Shown here piece after piece: positions 1-10,159 of a DNA stretch of 64,000 bases. Each line of letters starts with the position of its first letter. Position 1 is the stretch's first letter. A program made the translations under genes and the position numbers. The notes under the pieces are model-generated. The model did no database searches. It saw only the letters and a list, made by a program, of their open reading frames with translations, and had not been told where the DNA came from. Origin of the DNA: Ceratotherium simum simum (lineage: Eukaryota; Chordata; Mammalia; Perissodactyla; Rhinocerotidae); NCBI RefSeq assembly GCF_000283155.1, contig NW_004454266.1:264312-328311 (forward strand), in the 5' to 3' direction.

Positions 1-878
1 TAACCGCCAGTATACAGAGAAGACACAGTTCCTAACCTAGGAAAGGTCCCAGCAAATCTTCAAAGGAAAATATAATCCTCGCTGTTTCTCCGTCTTCCTC
101 CCCAAATCATCCTCGGTGGTATTAATACATGAAAATTATTTTCTCAGTCCCCAATGCCTAATCTTTGATCTTTTTCCAGACCCCCTATTCTTCTTCCCAT
201 TAAAGAAAGAACCCCATTCTCACCTTTCTCATCCTCAAGCCCAGCCCTCCCCACCTCTTATCCACCTACTCCCTAGCATCCTGGTATCTCTGGTAACTAT
301 TACTCTAAAATCCTTTAATCCAGGGGTTATTAAGCCCAATACGACGTTCTCCCTTTGAAAGCAACTTAATCTGTTTTTGAAAAAATGCTATGTTTTCCTC
401 TATTTACATCTCTGATTTCACAAAATATTATCTTCATCTCCTTTTTCTTGTTCCATTATTCCATCCACTCTCTTTTACACTCATCCCTTCAACAAATATT
501 TAAGGATAAGTACGCTTCCAGTCAAACTCTCCTACAGCTTGCCTCCAACCATGCTTTCTTACACAGCCCTTCATTTCCCCCCAGCACCTCCCTTAACCCT
601 TAATCCCCGAGCTCCCATTCTTTCATTATTTACACACACCACCACCCCACGCAGCAGCATCCTAACTCTAACTATCACACATCGCTTGATCAGCCTCCTG
701 CACCATCTCTGCCACTCCAAATATCCCCAGTATCTTGTGATTCTCCCAACCCCAGATAGTCAACCCCACTCTTCCCATATGCTCAGGCCAGGCCCGTCGA
801 GCTACTCTCAAAAGCCCTATCCCCTCCCTCTCGGTATCTCCCAGACCCCTACACAGCACCGCCCCCCGCCTTTCTCAC
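1..878 (-). other. PPP1R11: PPP1R11 intron 1 (partial)
   Basis: This is the sequence downstream, on the minus strand, of the first coding exon of PPP1R11. It is pyrimidine-rich on the plus strand and has low coding character. I looked for the expected second exon (basic LRKRKPEKKVEW-type segment) on the minus strand and did not find it, so the remaining exons lie off the left edge. Confidence 0.6.
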
Positions 879-1450
879 GGGCTCGGTTGTCACGGTAACC
901 GTTGTCTCAGTGATGGTCTCACTCAGCCCTGCCCCTGCCTCGGCCATGGCTAAGGCTGAGGAGAGGAAGGGACACCCTTTCCTTTTTCTGTGTTTCTGGG
1001 GTCTAAAAGAATCGGTATCGGATTCAGAGTAGTAGCCAGGATCCTCCACCTTCTTTTTCCCCCTTCCTCTTGGGCCTCTGCTTCCCCACCCCTGGGGATA
1101 ACCTGTCCAACCCCACTTCCGGCTCTCCTCTTCCGGGTGTGACGCATTCCGTAGTCCCCCTTTTGCCTTCCCGGGCACTAAGCGCGTTAAAGCGCAGGCG
1201 TCGCCGGATTAGTTCCGCCGTAATGTGACAGTGCGCAGGCGCCGCAAGAAAGCGACACAGACTTGGCGGAAGAGGCGTCACTGCGGCTGTGGGAGGAGGG
1301 GGTCGTCAAGGGCAGCGCGCGCACGTACAGCACAGAGCAGGCAGGAGGGGGCGGTCCGGAAGGGGAGAGCTGGGTTGGCCGCTGCGGATCGGGTGTGGCG
1401 CGGTGCCCGCCGCCGGGGAGGGGCGAGTGCCGCACCTGGTTCAGACGTCC
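850..1450 (-). promoter_or_regulatory. CpG-island promoter of PPP1R11 with ETS and NRF1 motifs
   Basis: GC- and CpG-rich segment covering the first exon and upstream DNA. There are two ETS-type CTTCCGG motifs at 1117-1124 and 1130-1138, and an NRF1-like TGCGCAGGCGCC at 1232-1243. No TATA box is evident. The motif set is typical of TATA-less housekeeping promoters. The transcription start is inferred to lie between about 1000 and 1250. Confidence 0.65.
879..947 (-). CDS. PPP1R11: PPP1R11 first coding exon (PP1 inhibitor-3 / E3 ligase), partial gene
   Basis: The ATG is in a strong Kozak context (GCCATGG) and opens 23 codons, MAEAGAGLSETITETTVTVT followed by TEP, ending at a GTGAG donor. This matches the N-terminus I know for mammalian PPP1R11 (TCTEX5/HCGV), with Ile in place of Val at residue 12. 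The family protein is about 126 aa, heat-stable and cysteine-rich in the middle. It inhibits protein phosphatase 1 and is also described as an E3 ubiquitin ligase acting on TLR2. Only the Thr/Glu-rich N-terminus is seen here; the PP1-binding and Cys-rich parts are off the window. The gene lies tail-to-head behind POLR1H on the same strand, as in the human MHC. The longer frame running upstream through the 5' UTR is not needed for the protein. Confidence 0.92.
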
Positions 1451-2574
1451 GGTAGCTGAGCCCATCCTCTTCCCCATCTTTAACCCTGGGTGGGTGGGAG
1501 AGCGGGGGAAACTTAGGGGCAATAGTAATAACTCTACAATGGCCTATTTTCGTTTCGTCTATTATTGTTATTTCCCCTATTATTGTTTCGACTGGGAATC
1601 AGAGAACCAGGACCTAGGAGCAGTTGGAAACGCACTTGCTTAAGAATCTGGGTTCTAGTCCTCGCCCTGGGCCTGCAGGTGTTTGAGCGGGGCACTTAAT
1701 GCACCTTCAACTTGTATTTTTTCCTGTCACTGTGCTAGATCTTGAAGATAAAAGCGATAAAACACGCAGACCCTGCCTTTTAGCTCCCAGTCTAGTGGGA
1801 AAGACTGGCATGCTTAGGACCAACAAAACTATAAGACATTGGGATATTAACATAGATGTAAATCTCATCTGTGAAACTGATTTCAGTTACATACTGCCCA
1901 CATTTTCTCTGGGATGGAGGTAAGATTAAGCACAGAAATGGTCATAAATTACAATATAGGCCAGTTTATGCTATGGTAAAAAATATGTGCATGTTTCTCA
2001 GGGAGCAAAAGAGTGGTAAAAAGGGAAGTGGAAGGCAAATGTTATTTTGTTTTTTTTGGTAAAGAGAGAAGCTTACAAAGTGTAGCTGTGTGCACTGATG
2101 GAAATGCAGTTTTGACCTGCTGAGATGTAAGGGGAGTGCCTGACAAAGCTTGACAGGTAGGGGTGGTTATATGGGAGGCCCTGTCTGCTTTACTAAGAAA
2201 CTTGGCCTTTATCCAGTCAGTGTTAGGGGCCAGGAAAGGGGAGGGTAGAAACATGCACAGATTTGTTTCAGATTTCAGGAGTAGGGCGGGAAAGTCAACT
2301 ACAAGAACAGTTCAAAAGTACAGTGGAGAAGACTGCCCTGCCCATCCCTCCAAGTTGCTGAAGAGGTCAAACAAGATAGGGTATGCTTGAGAGCTCTGAA
2401 TATATAAAGGGCCATACAATGACAAGATAATCAGTATTACTGTCACCCCTTGATTGCCATTTAAGCCAAGGAATGCAGGAAGACTGGTCCTCAGACTAAA
2501 ATTTGAATATGTTTATTGTGCCTGGACTATATATTTGTTTCCCTTTTAAGTTTTTGGTTCAAAGTGAAAAAAGC
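1451..2574. other. PPP1R11-POLR1H intergenic DNA, no gene seen
   Basis: No exon or RNA gene is recognised. About 1690-1870 resembles the end of an old interspersed repeat (wording like 'tgtgctagat... ctcccagtctagtgggaaa'). The open frames on either strand are short and lack homology that I recognise. Confidence 0.5.
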
Positions 2575-2589
2575 AAGATACTGAGCATG

Positions 2590-2800
2590 GGGCCCGCCCC
2601 ATGGCTTAGCGGTTAAGTGTGCGCGCTCCGCTGCTGGTGGCCCAGGTTGGGATCCCGGGTGCGCACCAACGCACTGCTTCTCCAGCTATGCTGAGGCCAT
2701 GTCCCACATACAGCAACTAGAAGGATGTGCAGCTATGACATACAACTATCTACTGGGGCTTTGGGGAAAAAATAAATAAATAAATAAAATTAAAAAAAAA
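2590..2800 (+). repeat. ERE-type SINE, full length
   Basis: Starts GGGCCCGCCCCATGGCTTAG, carries a degenerate B box, and ends in (AATA)n and an A tail. The target-site duplication AAGATACTGAGCATG is at 2575-2589 and 2801-2815 and is perfect over 15 bp, so the insertion is fairly young. Confidence 0.92.
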
Positions 2801-3138
2801 AAGATACTGAGCATGTATAGTAGAACCTATTTAAAAAAAAGAAAACCAAATATCTCTGTGGATTCCTTGTGATTTTTCTTTCTACCTTTCTATATAAGAA
2901 TCTATCACAATGAATATATATATTTACCTCAAGAGCAATAAAAAAAACAATTTCCAAAATGTCCACCTGTCGCAAGTACATACTAGTATCCCTTAGTATC
3001 AGATTTTTTGTTGTCCTAACTTACACATCAAATATATCTCATCAAATTTTCTGTTGAATCTCTCACTATCCAAACTCCCACTTTTTGTTTCCCTAAACTC
3101 AGGAACTAAATAGATTTAGATAGTAAGTTAACATTGCT

Positions 3139-3620
3139 GCTTTTTTTTTTTTTTATCGTGAGGAAGACTAGCCCTGAGCTAACAACTGTTGCCAATCCTC
3201 CTCTTTCTCGCTAAGGAAGACTGGCCCTGGGCCAACATCCATGCGCATCTTCCTCCATTTTATGTGGGAGGCCTGCCACAGCATGGCTTGATGAGTGGTG
3301 CATAAGTCCGTGCCAGGATCTGAACCTGCAAACCCTGGGCTGACAGAAGTGGAGCCCACAGGGCCGGCCCCGTGGCTTAGCGGTTAAGTCCGCACGCTCC
3401 GCTGCTGGCGGCCCGGGTCCGGATCCCGGGCGCGCACCGACCCACTGCTTCTCCGGCCATGCTGAGGCCATGTCCCACATACAGCAGCTAGAAGGATGTG
3501 CAGCTATGACATACAACTATCTACTGGGGCTTTGGGGGGAAAATAAATAAATAAATAATAAATAAAAAAAAAAAGAAGTGGAGCCCACAAACTTAACCAC
3601 TATGCCACCAGGCTGGCCCC
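3139..3620 (-). repeat. Older ERE SINE, split by a younger one
   Basis: Antisense ERE. The T-rich tail is at 3140-3154, the body runs to 3344, and the 5' end (complement of GGGGCCAGCCTGGTGGCATA) is at 3590-3620. The AACATTGCT duplication is at 3130-3138 and 3621-3629. The element is interrupted at 3361-3573 by the next entry. Confidence 0.85.
3361..3573 (+). repeat. ERE SINE nested inside the antisense ERE
   Basis: Complete copy with GGGCCGGCCCCGTGGCTTAG at its 5' end and (AAAT)n at its 3' end. The target-site duplication AGAAGTGGAGCCCACA (16 bp, perfect) is at 3345-3360 and 3574-3589. The duplicated bases belong to the older SINE, which fixes the order of insertion. Confidence 0.93.
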
Positions 3621-3838
3621 AACATTGCTTTTTTATATTAGCCTCATTCCTGGCTCCATTCTTTTCTCTTTGTTTTTTTTCCTTTTTCTTTGTCATGTAC
3701 TAATTTATATTATCTTTTTGTAGCTGATATATTTGTTGAAAGAACAAATATATCTCTGTGAGCTCATTTAAATTCCTTTTGGAACAAGACACACAGTAAA
3801 TAACATACATATATCTGGCTCTTATATAAAAATATAAC

Positions 3839-3844
3839 TTTAAT
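3839..3844 (-). terminator. Candidate POLR1H poly(A) signal ATTAAA
   Basis: Minus-strand ATTAAA about 190 bases past the POLR1H stop codon. It is the nearest plausible signal. Cleavage would fall near 3820. Confidence 0.45.
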
Positions 3845-4027
3845 AAGGAAACTCAACTAAAGGTAGGAGTACTCTGGAGACAATGGTAATCCCCATATGA
3901 TGATCTTCTCCTCTGGGAGCAAAACACTGCAAACAGGGGATGGACAAAGGATCTGAGAACCCAATATCCTTCACCTTCCAAGGAAGAAGAGAGGAAGGGA
4001 TTGTTGAGTCGTCCAGAAAAAAAAAAA

Positions 4028-6950
4028 TCAAGAGTCTTCCTTCTCCTGAAACCTATGAAGAAAAAAGAACTTGTTATATTTGAACAAAGGAAGAGGTTCT
4101 AGCAATTTAAGATGAGACACACAAATAATCAAGGAAGGACTTTCACTTATGACACTGTGGAGGACTAGCTCCCTTAAACAATCCTCCAAATTTAAGACCA
4201 CTAAAAATGCTGGAATTCGGGGCCAGCCCGGTGGCCTAGTTAAGTTCCTACACTCCGCTTTGGCAGCCCGGAGTTTGCAGGTTCGGATTCCTGGGCACAG
4301 ACCTATGCACCACTCATCAAGCCATGCTGTGGCGGCATCCCATATACAAAATAGAGGAAGATGGGCACTGATGTTAGCTTAGGAGTAATCTTCCTCAGGC
4401 AAAAGAGGAAGATTGGCAATGGATGTTAGCTCAGGGCTGATCTTCCTCATCAAAAAAAAATCGAATGAATTATGAAATATGCAAAGATTTCTTAGGACAC
4501 AAAAAGTACTAGCCATAAAAGAAAAAAAAAAAGGATAAACTGGACCTCACAAACTTAAGAACTTCTCATTAATAAAAAAAAAATAGTTAAAAAAATACAA
4601 AGGACAGATTGGGAAAAAAGTCCTCTCAAAAGATATATCTAACTATAAATATTTTTAATCCATTGAAGAGATGGCAAGAAAGTAAAGGCAACCTTCACAC
4701 TGGGTAAAATGATGTAAAACCAGGAATCTAGACAGGTAAGTTAAACTCAAGTCTTTGCTACCATAGTGCCCTTGCTGTTTTGACAGCCACAGGGAGGAAC
4801 TAGAAACCTAGAATGGAGATACTCTGCATAAATTTGGGCCACCCAAAGGGCTACTCCTTTGTGTAAAAGTGAACAAGGAAAAAAAAAAATCCACCTCTGC
4901 AGAAGGGGAATTTGACTACCTCACAAGGTAGAGGGAGAAAAAATCTTCTCTGAGAATTTCTAACCATAAGCTGGCCCTTATATGGATTTGCAGCCCGAAT
5001 TTATACTACCTATGTGCTCCAAAAAACCTGAAGCCAAGAATTTATTTAAAGTAATTCCGGCTCGGTAGTGCCTCAAGGCACCTGAACAGGAAACACAGAT
5101 GCTGAGGATACAGCATTCACCCCAGGCCTCAAAGAATTCCCATACTTCAGACTCTAAAAAATCCAAGCTTATAGTAAAAAATCACAAAACAAAGAAAAAA
5201 AGCACCATGAGAGAGTCAGCAAAAATAACAGACAGCAGTATCAGACTCACAAAAATGATGGGTATCAGAATTATCAGACACAGTATAAATCATCATGTTT
5301 AATATACTTAAAAGTAACATTTTAAGACTAAAAGGAGCAATTTAAAATATGATTAAGGAATTGGGAATTATAATGACTGAGGAAATTTGAAAAAATAATC
5401 AAGTAGAACTCAAAAGAAAACTTTTTTTAAAGTAACAATAATTGAAATAAACTGAAGACAGAATTAGTGACCTGGAAGAGAGACCTGAAGAATTTACCCA
5501 GAGGCAGCATCAAGAGAAAAAGAGATGAAAAATATGAAAGACAGGGTGAGAGAAATGGAGGGTGGAAGAGAAGGTTTATTAAACAACTAATTAATTAGAG
5601 CTCCAGAAAAAGCAATATTCAATGAGATAATGGCTGATAATTTTCCAAGGTTGATGAAAAAAAAGTCAATCCTGAGTTTTAGAAAGTCCAACAAATCCCA
5701 AACAGGATAAATAAAAGAAAGCCACATCTTGATATATTGTAGTGAAACTGCAGAACACCAAAGACCAAGAGGAGTTCTCAAAAACCATTAAGAGAGCCCA
5801 TGTTTTTTAAATTAGGCACGATTAATTCTCACCAAAATAAAACTACTTTGAGTGCAGCAGAAGATTCCAGCATAACATCCTGACCACTAAGCAATACTTG
5901 CCTTCTGTATTTTTCCATTTCCTTTAAAATATCTTAAAAGGTTTAGTTCACTGGCTATAAAAAGGATAAGAAAAGTGTAATTTTTAAAAATAAAAAACGA
6001 CCACAAATCTCCCTACTATCTGAACTGTACAGAAATGAGGGATGGGACCAAAGGAAACAATTGCTTCTTTAGTACAAAAAGTAAATCACTGGATTTGTTT
6101 AGTTAGCAAACAGACTGAGACAGGGCAGAGGGAAGGGAAAGGATACGCACTTGCAGTTGGTACAGGTGTAGAAGACAGTCTGCCCTTCATCAGCTGAGCG
6201 CATCTGTCTGGTGTGGTATGCCATTCCCTCGTGACCACATCGAGAGCAGCGCCTGTCAACCTGGGAAGCAACTAGTGGATTGGGGAGGCCTAGTCGTATC
6301 CCCCCTACTTCTCATAGGAATCAGGCTATCACACTCCTCAGACACTGATGCTCTAAAGCTCCCTCTTCCCTCTTAGAATTGGCTACAAAACTCCACAGGT
6401 CTCAGCAATCATCCTCCATTTCTTTCCCAACGCTCCTTGGGGGGCCATGCTTGATGTAACTAACTTACCACGGGTCCCTGGAACTCAGGTCCTTCCTCCA
6501 TCGACATAGGCATGGCTGTCCCCAGTTTGTGGAACACAAATGAGGTCTTCACAACTTTCCCTTCGAAGTCTGCACAGGCAGTAAGAATCGGTTGCGGAAA
6601 CAAGCGGAGGGAGCTGACACCCGCAACTCCCTCTTGATTAGGCCAGGAGGTCCTACATCCTTCCCTTCAGGTTTAGTCCCAAGACCAAAAGTGTGAGCGC
6701 CTGATCTCCTGCTTTAGGGTTCCCCTCTCCGATCCCACCGATGGTGAGGTCCCCAAGCCTCCGACCCTTCCATGCCGGGCCCTCCGCCGGGGCAGCTGCG
6801 TACAAGCCCCTCACCTCGCACGTTGATGGAGAAGCCACAGCGAGTACAAGTGACCGTATCCTGAGTCCCGGGCAGAGGCAGGACCGAGCCGCAATCCGGA
6901 CAGAAATCCAGGTCCGACTGAAAGCTGGAGGAGGTGCCGGCGAGGTCCAT
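4028..6950 (-). CDS. POLR1H: POLR1H (ZNRD1, RPA12): RNA polymerase I subunit, complete
   Basis: Four coding exons, 5' to 3' on the minus strand: 6815-6950, 6469-6569, 6151-6260 and 4028-4052. All have GT/AG ends and compatible phase, giving 123 aa. The protein is a subunit of RNA polymerase I in the nucleolus that stimulates transcript cleavage and proofreading. Seen directly: an N-terminal zinc ribbon (CPDCG near residues 17-21 and CTRCG near 35-39) and a C-terminal TFIIS-like ribbon (CSRCG near 84-88, CTNC near 111-114). The acidic hairpin motif QMRSADEGQT lies between the latter two. The last exon encodes only FQEKEDS plus stop. As I know it the human protein is 126 aa and starts MSVMDL; here the first of those ATGs reads CTG, so the start is the second Met. 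Neighbours are PPP1R11 downstream and a divergent ZNRD1AS gene upstream. Confidence 0.95.
4219..4460 (+). repeat. ERE-type SINE (long subtype) in POLR1H intron 3
   Basis: Begins GGGGCCAGCCCGGTGGCCTA and ends with the ATGTTAGCTCAGGGCTGATC / CTTCCTCA block and an A-rich tail. It is more diverged than most copies, with a truncated A-box region. No convincing target-site duplication was found. Confidence 0.8.
4461..6150 (-). other. POLR1H intron 3, remaining sequence
   Basis: A-rich DNA without exons. The tract 5100-5800 is purine-rich with wording reminiscent of very old L1 sense-strand sequence (for example 'aactgcagaacaccaaagacc'), but this is too decayed for me to assign. Confidence 0.4.
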
Positions 6951-7720
6951 GACGGACAGGCTGTCGAGGGCTGAGAAGGGGATAAGAAGTTGATTAACAA
7001 GCGAGTAGCTCCCTCCCCACTCAGGGGTCATTTCTATTCTGTCCCTGGAGCTAAGCATACATAACCGGAGCCCTCCTCCCACGCATGCCTCGTAACTCTG
7101 CGACCAACGAGCCCAAGGGTCCCGTATTCCCAGCCTGCGTCGAGTACCCCCTGACTCAGTGGCTTTCCTCGGGCAGGGGAGAGGAGCTAGCCAACTCCGC
7201 GGGCTAGAGCGCCGGCCCTGCGCGGGCAATGGGGAAGCGAGCGCGCGGCGGGCTAGAGCGTCCACGCGTTGCGGCTCACGATTGGCTGTGACGTCATAAT
7301 TAATCGCAAACGTGACCCCGACAGTCCTCGAGAGGCAGAGGAAAGTCTCTGAAGGTGCAGGGTGGGGCTCTCTTCGGCCTGTTTCTGTATGGTCGGATAA
7401 GAAAACGGGTAATCGATGCTGGGCCTCCGGCTACTTTTCCCCTCAGGACCCAATCCTGGCATATTTATTTTTCTTGGTCTTGCACCTCACAGGGACCTAG
7501 GCGCGGGGGGCCGTCCCCCTGAAAATCGTACTAATCTTACCGAAGACTAATTTCTTTTGACTAGAGAACTGCAGCTCCTGCGGTTCCTGAGCCGATAGTT
7601 CCCCTTTTGCGGATGCGCAGTGGTTAAAAACAAAGCTAAACTTTCTGAGTTACACTTGTAGCGCTCTGCAGAGCCCAGCCTGGCTCACGTGCCTTGGAGG
7701 TTGTTTCCTGCTCTTGGAAG
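6700..7720. promoter_or_regulatory. Bidirectional CpG-rich promoter, POLR1H (-) / ZNRD1AS (+)
   Basis: CpG-rich DNA from the POLR1H first exon to about 7720. The core near 7281-7296 has an inverted CCAAT box (ATTGG, 7281-7285) and, three bases on, a palindromic CRE (TGACGTCA, 7289-7296). An NRF1-like half site (GATGCGCAGTGG, near 7610) and an E-box CACGTG (near 7686) follow on the plus side. POLR1H reads left and the ZNRD1AS-like gene reads right, so both may start here. Start sites are inferred. Confidence 0.65.
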
Positions 7721-9015
7721 GAGTGAGTCGGCTTAACGGGCAAAAAGTGGTGAAGGAGGAGGAGGCATGCTTACTCCCTGGGAAGAAGGGAAACAGGGAT
7801 GAAGTGGGACACTGGGGGCTCAGGACTTTGGAGGTGGAAGAACAGAAGAGGTTGGGACTCCCTCCTCGTTAGACGGATGCCAGATGAGGGAGGCTAGTCA
7901 AGGGGAGCAGCCTTGGGTAGGATTTCATTAAAACTTAGGTCGAGGTTGGCTTTCATTTGCGCACCCACCTCCACCTCGTTCCCCGCCTCCCGTCCAACCA
8001 ACTCTTAAATCATCGTCGTCATCCGTTAGGTGGACAGTTGACATTTCCTTAATCTTTTATAAAACATGCGAACAAGTATCTTTAGAAAATCTTGCTATTT
8101 TAATTCATGTGTACCCTACAATCTAAAGTAAAAACTTGTTATCCTCAAGGGACAGCTTTTACATGAGTTTCCTAGTTGCTTCCTAACACTTGCACCCCTA
8201 CCCAATTAGATAGCTGTACTAAGTTCCTTACATATAAAAGTTCTGGAGCCATACTATTTTCTCCTCTGAAAGAGACAAGCTGTGGTCTCTCCTTGAGAGA
8301 GTCTCCGGTCTGCCTGTCTCAACAATAATGGAAAGACACACAATAGTGAAGGGGTTAAAACTTAGCAAGTTACAGGAGAGTGACAGGCCCCATAATTTCA
8401 CTTAGCTGGTTTTTGTTTTGTCTGTCTTACCAAAGGAGGTCTGTTGCTAAGCCCATGATGGTAGACAGTTTTTATTCTCACTTCTCTCTGTCTCCTTTGA
8501 AAATGGAAATTGAAATTACCCCTCTGTCCTCCCCAACTTTCCGTTTTCAGTTTGACAGATATTCAGTGAAGATCCGCCATGAGATGAAGACTGTCCTAAT
8601 GCAGTAAAGGAACACAAGCATTATAAGGCATGGCCCTTTCCCAACAAAAGCTCACAATTTGTTCAATTAGTATTTATTAAGCACCTATGCCAGTCTTTGC
8701 GCTGAGGCTGAGGCTGCAAAGTTGAAAACTGTTTTCTGATCTTAAGGAGTACAACTGAATAATTAGAATACAATGAAAGTACATTAGTAGGAGAAAATGT
8801 GAGAACTTAGGACAGGTATATAAAACAAATATGCCTGTATGCTTCAAGGAAGACTGGTGTTTTATTAAAAAGATAGATACAATGTTTTGGGAAATACAAG
8901 AAAAATGCTCAGATATTGTGTGATAAGGATAATCACCAATCAACAAATCATTAATTTTGAGAACTTGGGATCATAGACTCTAATGTTAAGTACTGTGCTA
9001 GTTGCTATGTACTGA
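7721..9015 (+). other. Likely 5' part or intron of the ZNRD1AS-like gene
   Basis: No exon can be assigned with confidence. About 8650-8780 looks like an ancient interspersed repeat ('tatttattaagcacctatgcc...'). Non-coding first exons of the divergent transcript probably lie between 7300 and 10100. Confidence 0.4.
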
Positions 9016-9035
9016 AAAATAAAAGTAAGATGGTC

Positions 9036-9279
9036 TGGTGCCGGCCCTGTGGCGTAGCGGTTAAGTGCGCGTGCTCCGCTGCTGGCGGCCTGGGTTGGGA
9101 TCCTGGCCACTCACCTGAGGCACTGCTTGTTAAGCCATGCTGTGGCGGCGTCCCATATAAAGTGGAGGAAGATAGGCACAGATGTTAGCCCAGGGCCAGT
9201 CTTCCTCAGCAAAAAGGGGAGGATTAGCATGGATGTTAGTTCAGGGCTGATCTTCCTCACAAAAAAATAAAAATAAAAA
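9036..9279 (+). repeat. ERE-type SINE (long subtype)
   Basis: Opens GTGCCGGCCCTGTGGCGTAG and ends with the TTCAGGGCTGATCTTCCTCA block and A/T tail. The target-site duplication AATAAAAGTAAGATGGTC is near 9018-9035 and 9281-9298. Confidence 0.9.
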
Positions 9280-9629
9280 AAATAAAAGTAAGATGGTCAT
9301 ATTTTTTAAATCACAAAATAGGTATACATAGGCAAATAAGAATGTGCCTAAGAGATCAGTGAGATCTAGTATTTTATATCAGATCCTTTCTGATAATATA
9401 GACAGATCTTTGTAGCTATGTAGTTCTCACTGTTTATGAGTAAATTTCAGCATCAAAATGTTAGAAGTGATATATGAATGCAGATATCACAGTGTAAACC
9501 ATGAATGATTTTCAGATGAGTTGTAGAAGTAAAAAATCTCAAGCATTCAGAAGGTGGCAATATTGTTACACAGAGCAGACCAGAAAGACTTTATGAAGAG
9601 TCAGGGGCTTGACCTTCAGAAGGTAGACA

Positions 9630-9840
9630 ACTGCTGTTTATTGAGAACTTACCATATATCAAGCATTGTGCCAGTCTCTTTAATCCAGTTCACGTGTGTT
9701 CTTTATAACCCCAAGAGGCAGATTTTTGTCTTATATCTCCATTTTATAGATGAGGAAACTGACGTAGAGAGAGATTGAGTTACTTGTCCTGGGTCACACA
9801 GCTAGGAAGTGGTAGAATTAGGATTCAAACATAGCCTTGT
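9630..9840 (-). repeat. MIR SINE fossil
   Basis: Contains 'attttatagatgaggaaact' and 'gtcacacagctaggaagtgg', the reverse complement of the MIR core. Confidence 0.8.
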
Positions 9841-10159
9841 CGGGCTCTTAACCATAAATAGTATAAACAAAGGCACAGAGATGAAATGCCAGGCATCCTC
9901 AGTGGCTTAAATACGACCTCACAGTAAACTCAGATTAGACCAAAGATGACACATAAAAAGTTGGCAGACTTCGTTTGTGTTGCCATCAGCCTGTCCTATA
10001 AATAAACCCATAGTAACCACAAATTCCCATCCCAAAGGGTCCAACAGGAGATGGTCTAATAATGGATTTAGAGTGAAGGATGATTGGCAATGTAAGGCAG
10101 GCAAGCAGAGGGGTGGGTGATCAAATAAGAACAGAATTTCAGAACAAAAGAGGGCAGAG

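Noticed and set aside
849..1178. 109-codon frame as a longer PPP1R11 N-terminus
   Set aside because: The known PPP1R11 start is the internal ATG at 947. The upstream part reads through 5' UTR, and the last residues read past the splice donor at 878.
9554..9778. 74-codon plus-strand open frame
   Set aside because: Most of it is an antisense MIR SINE.
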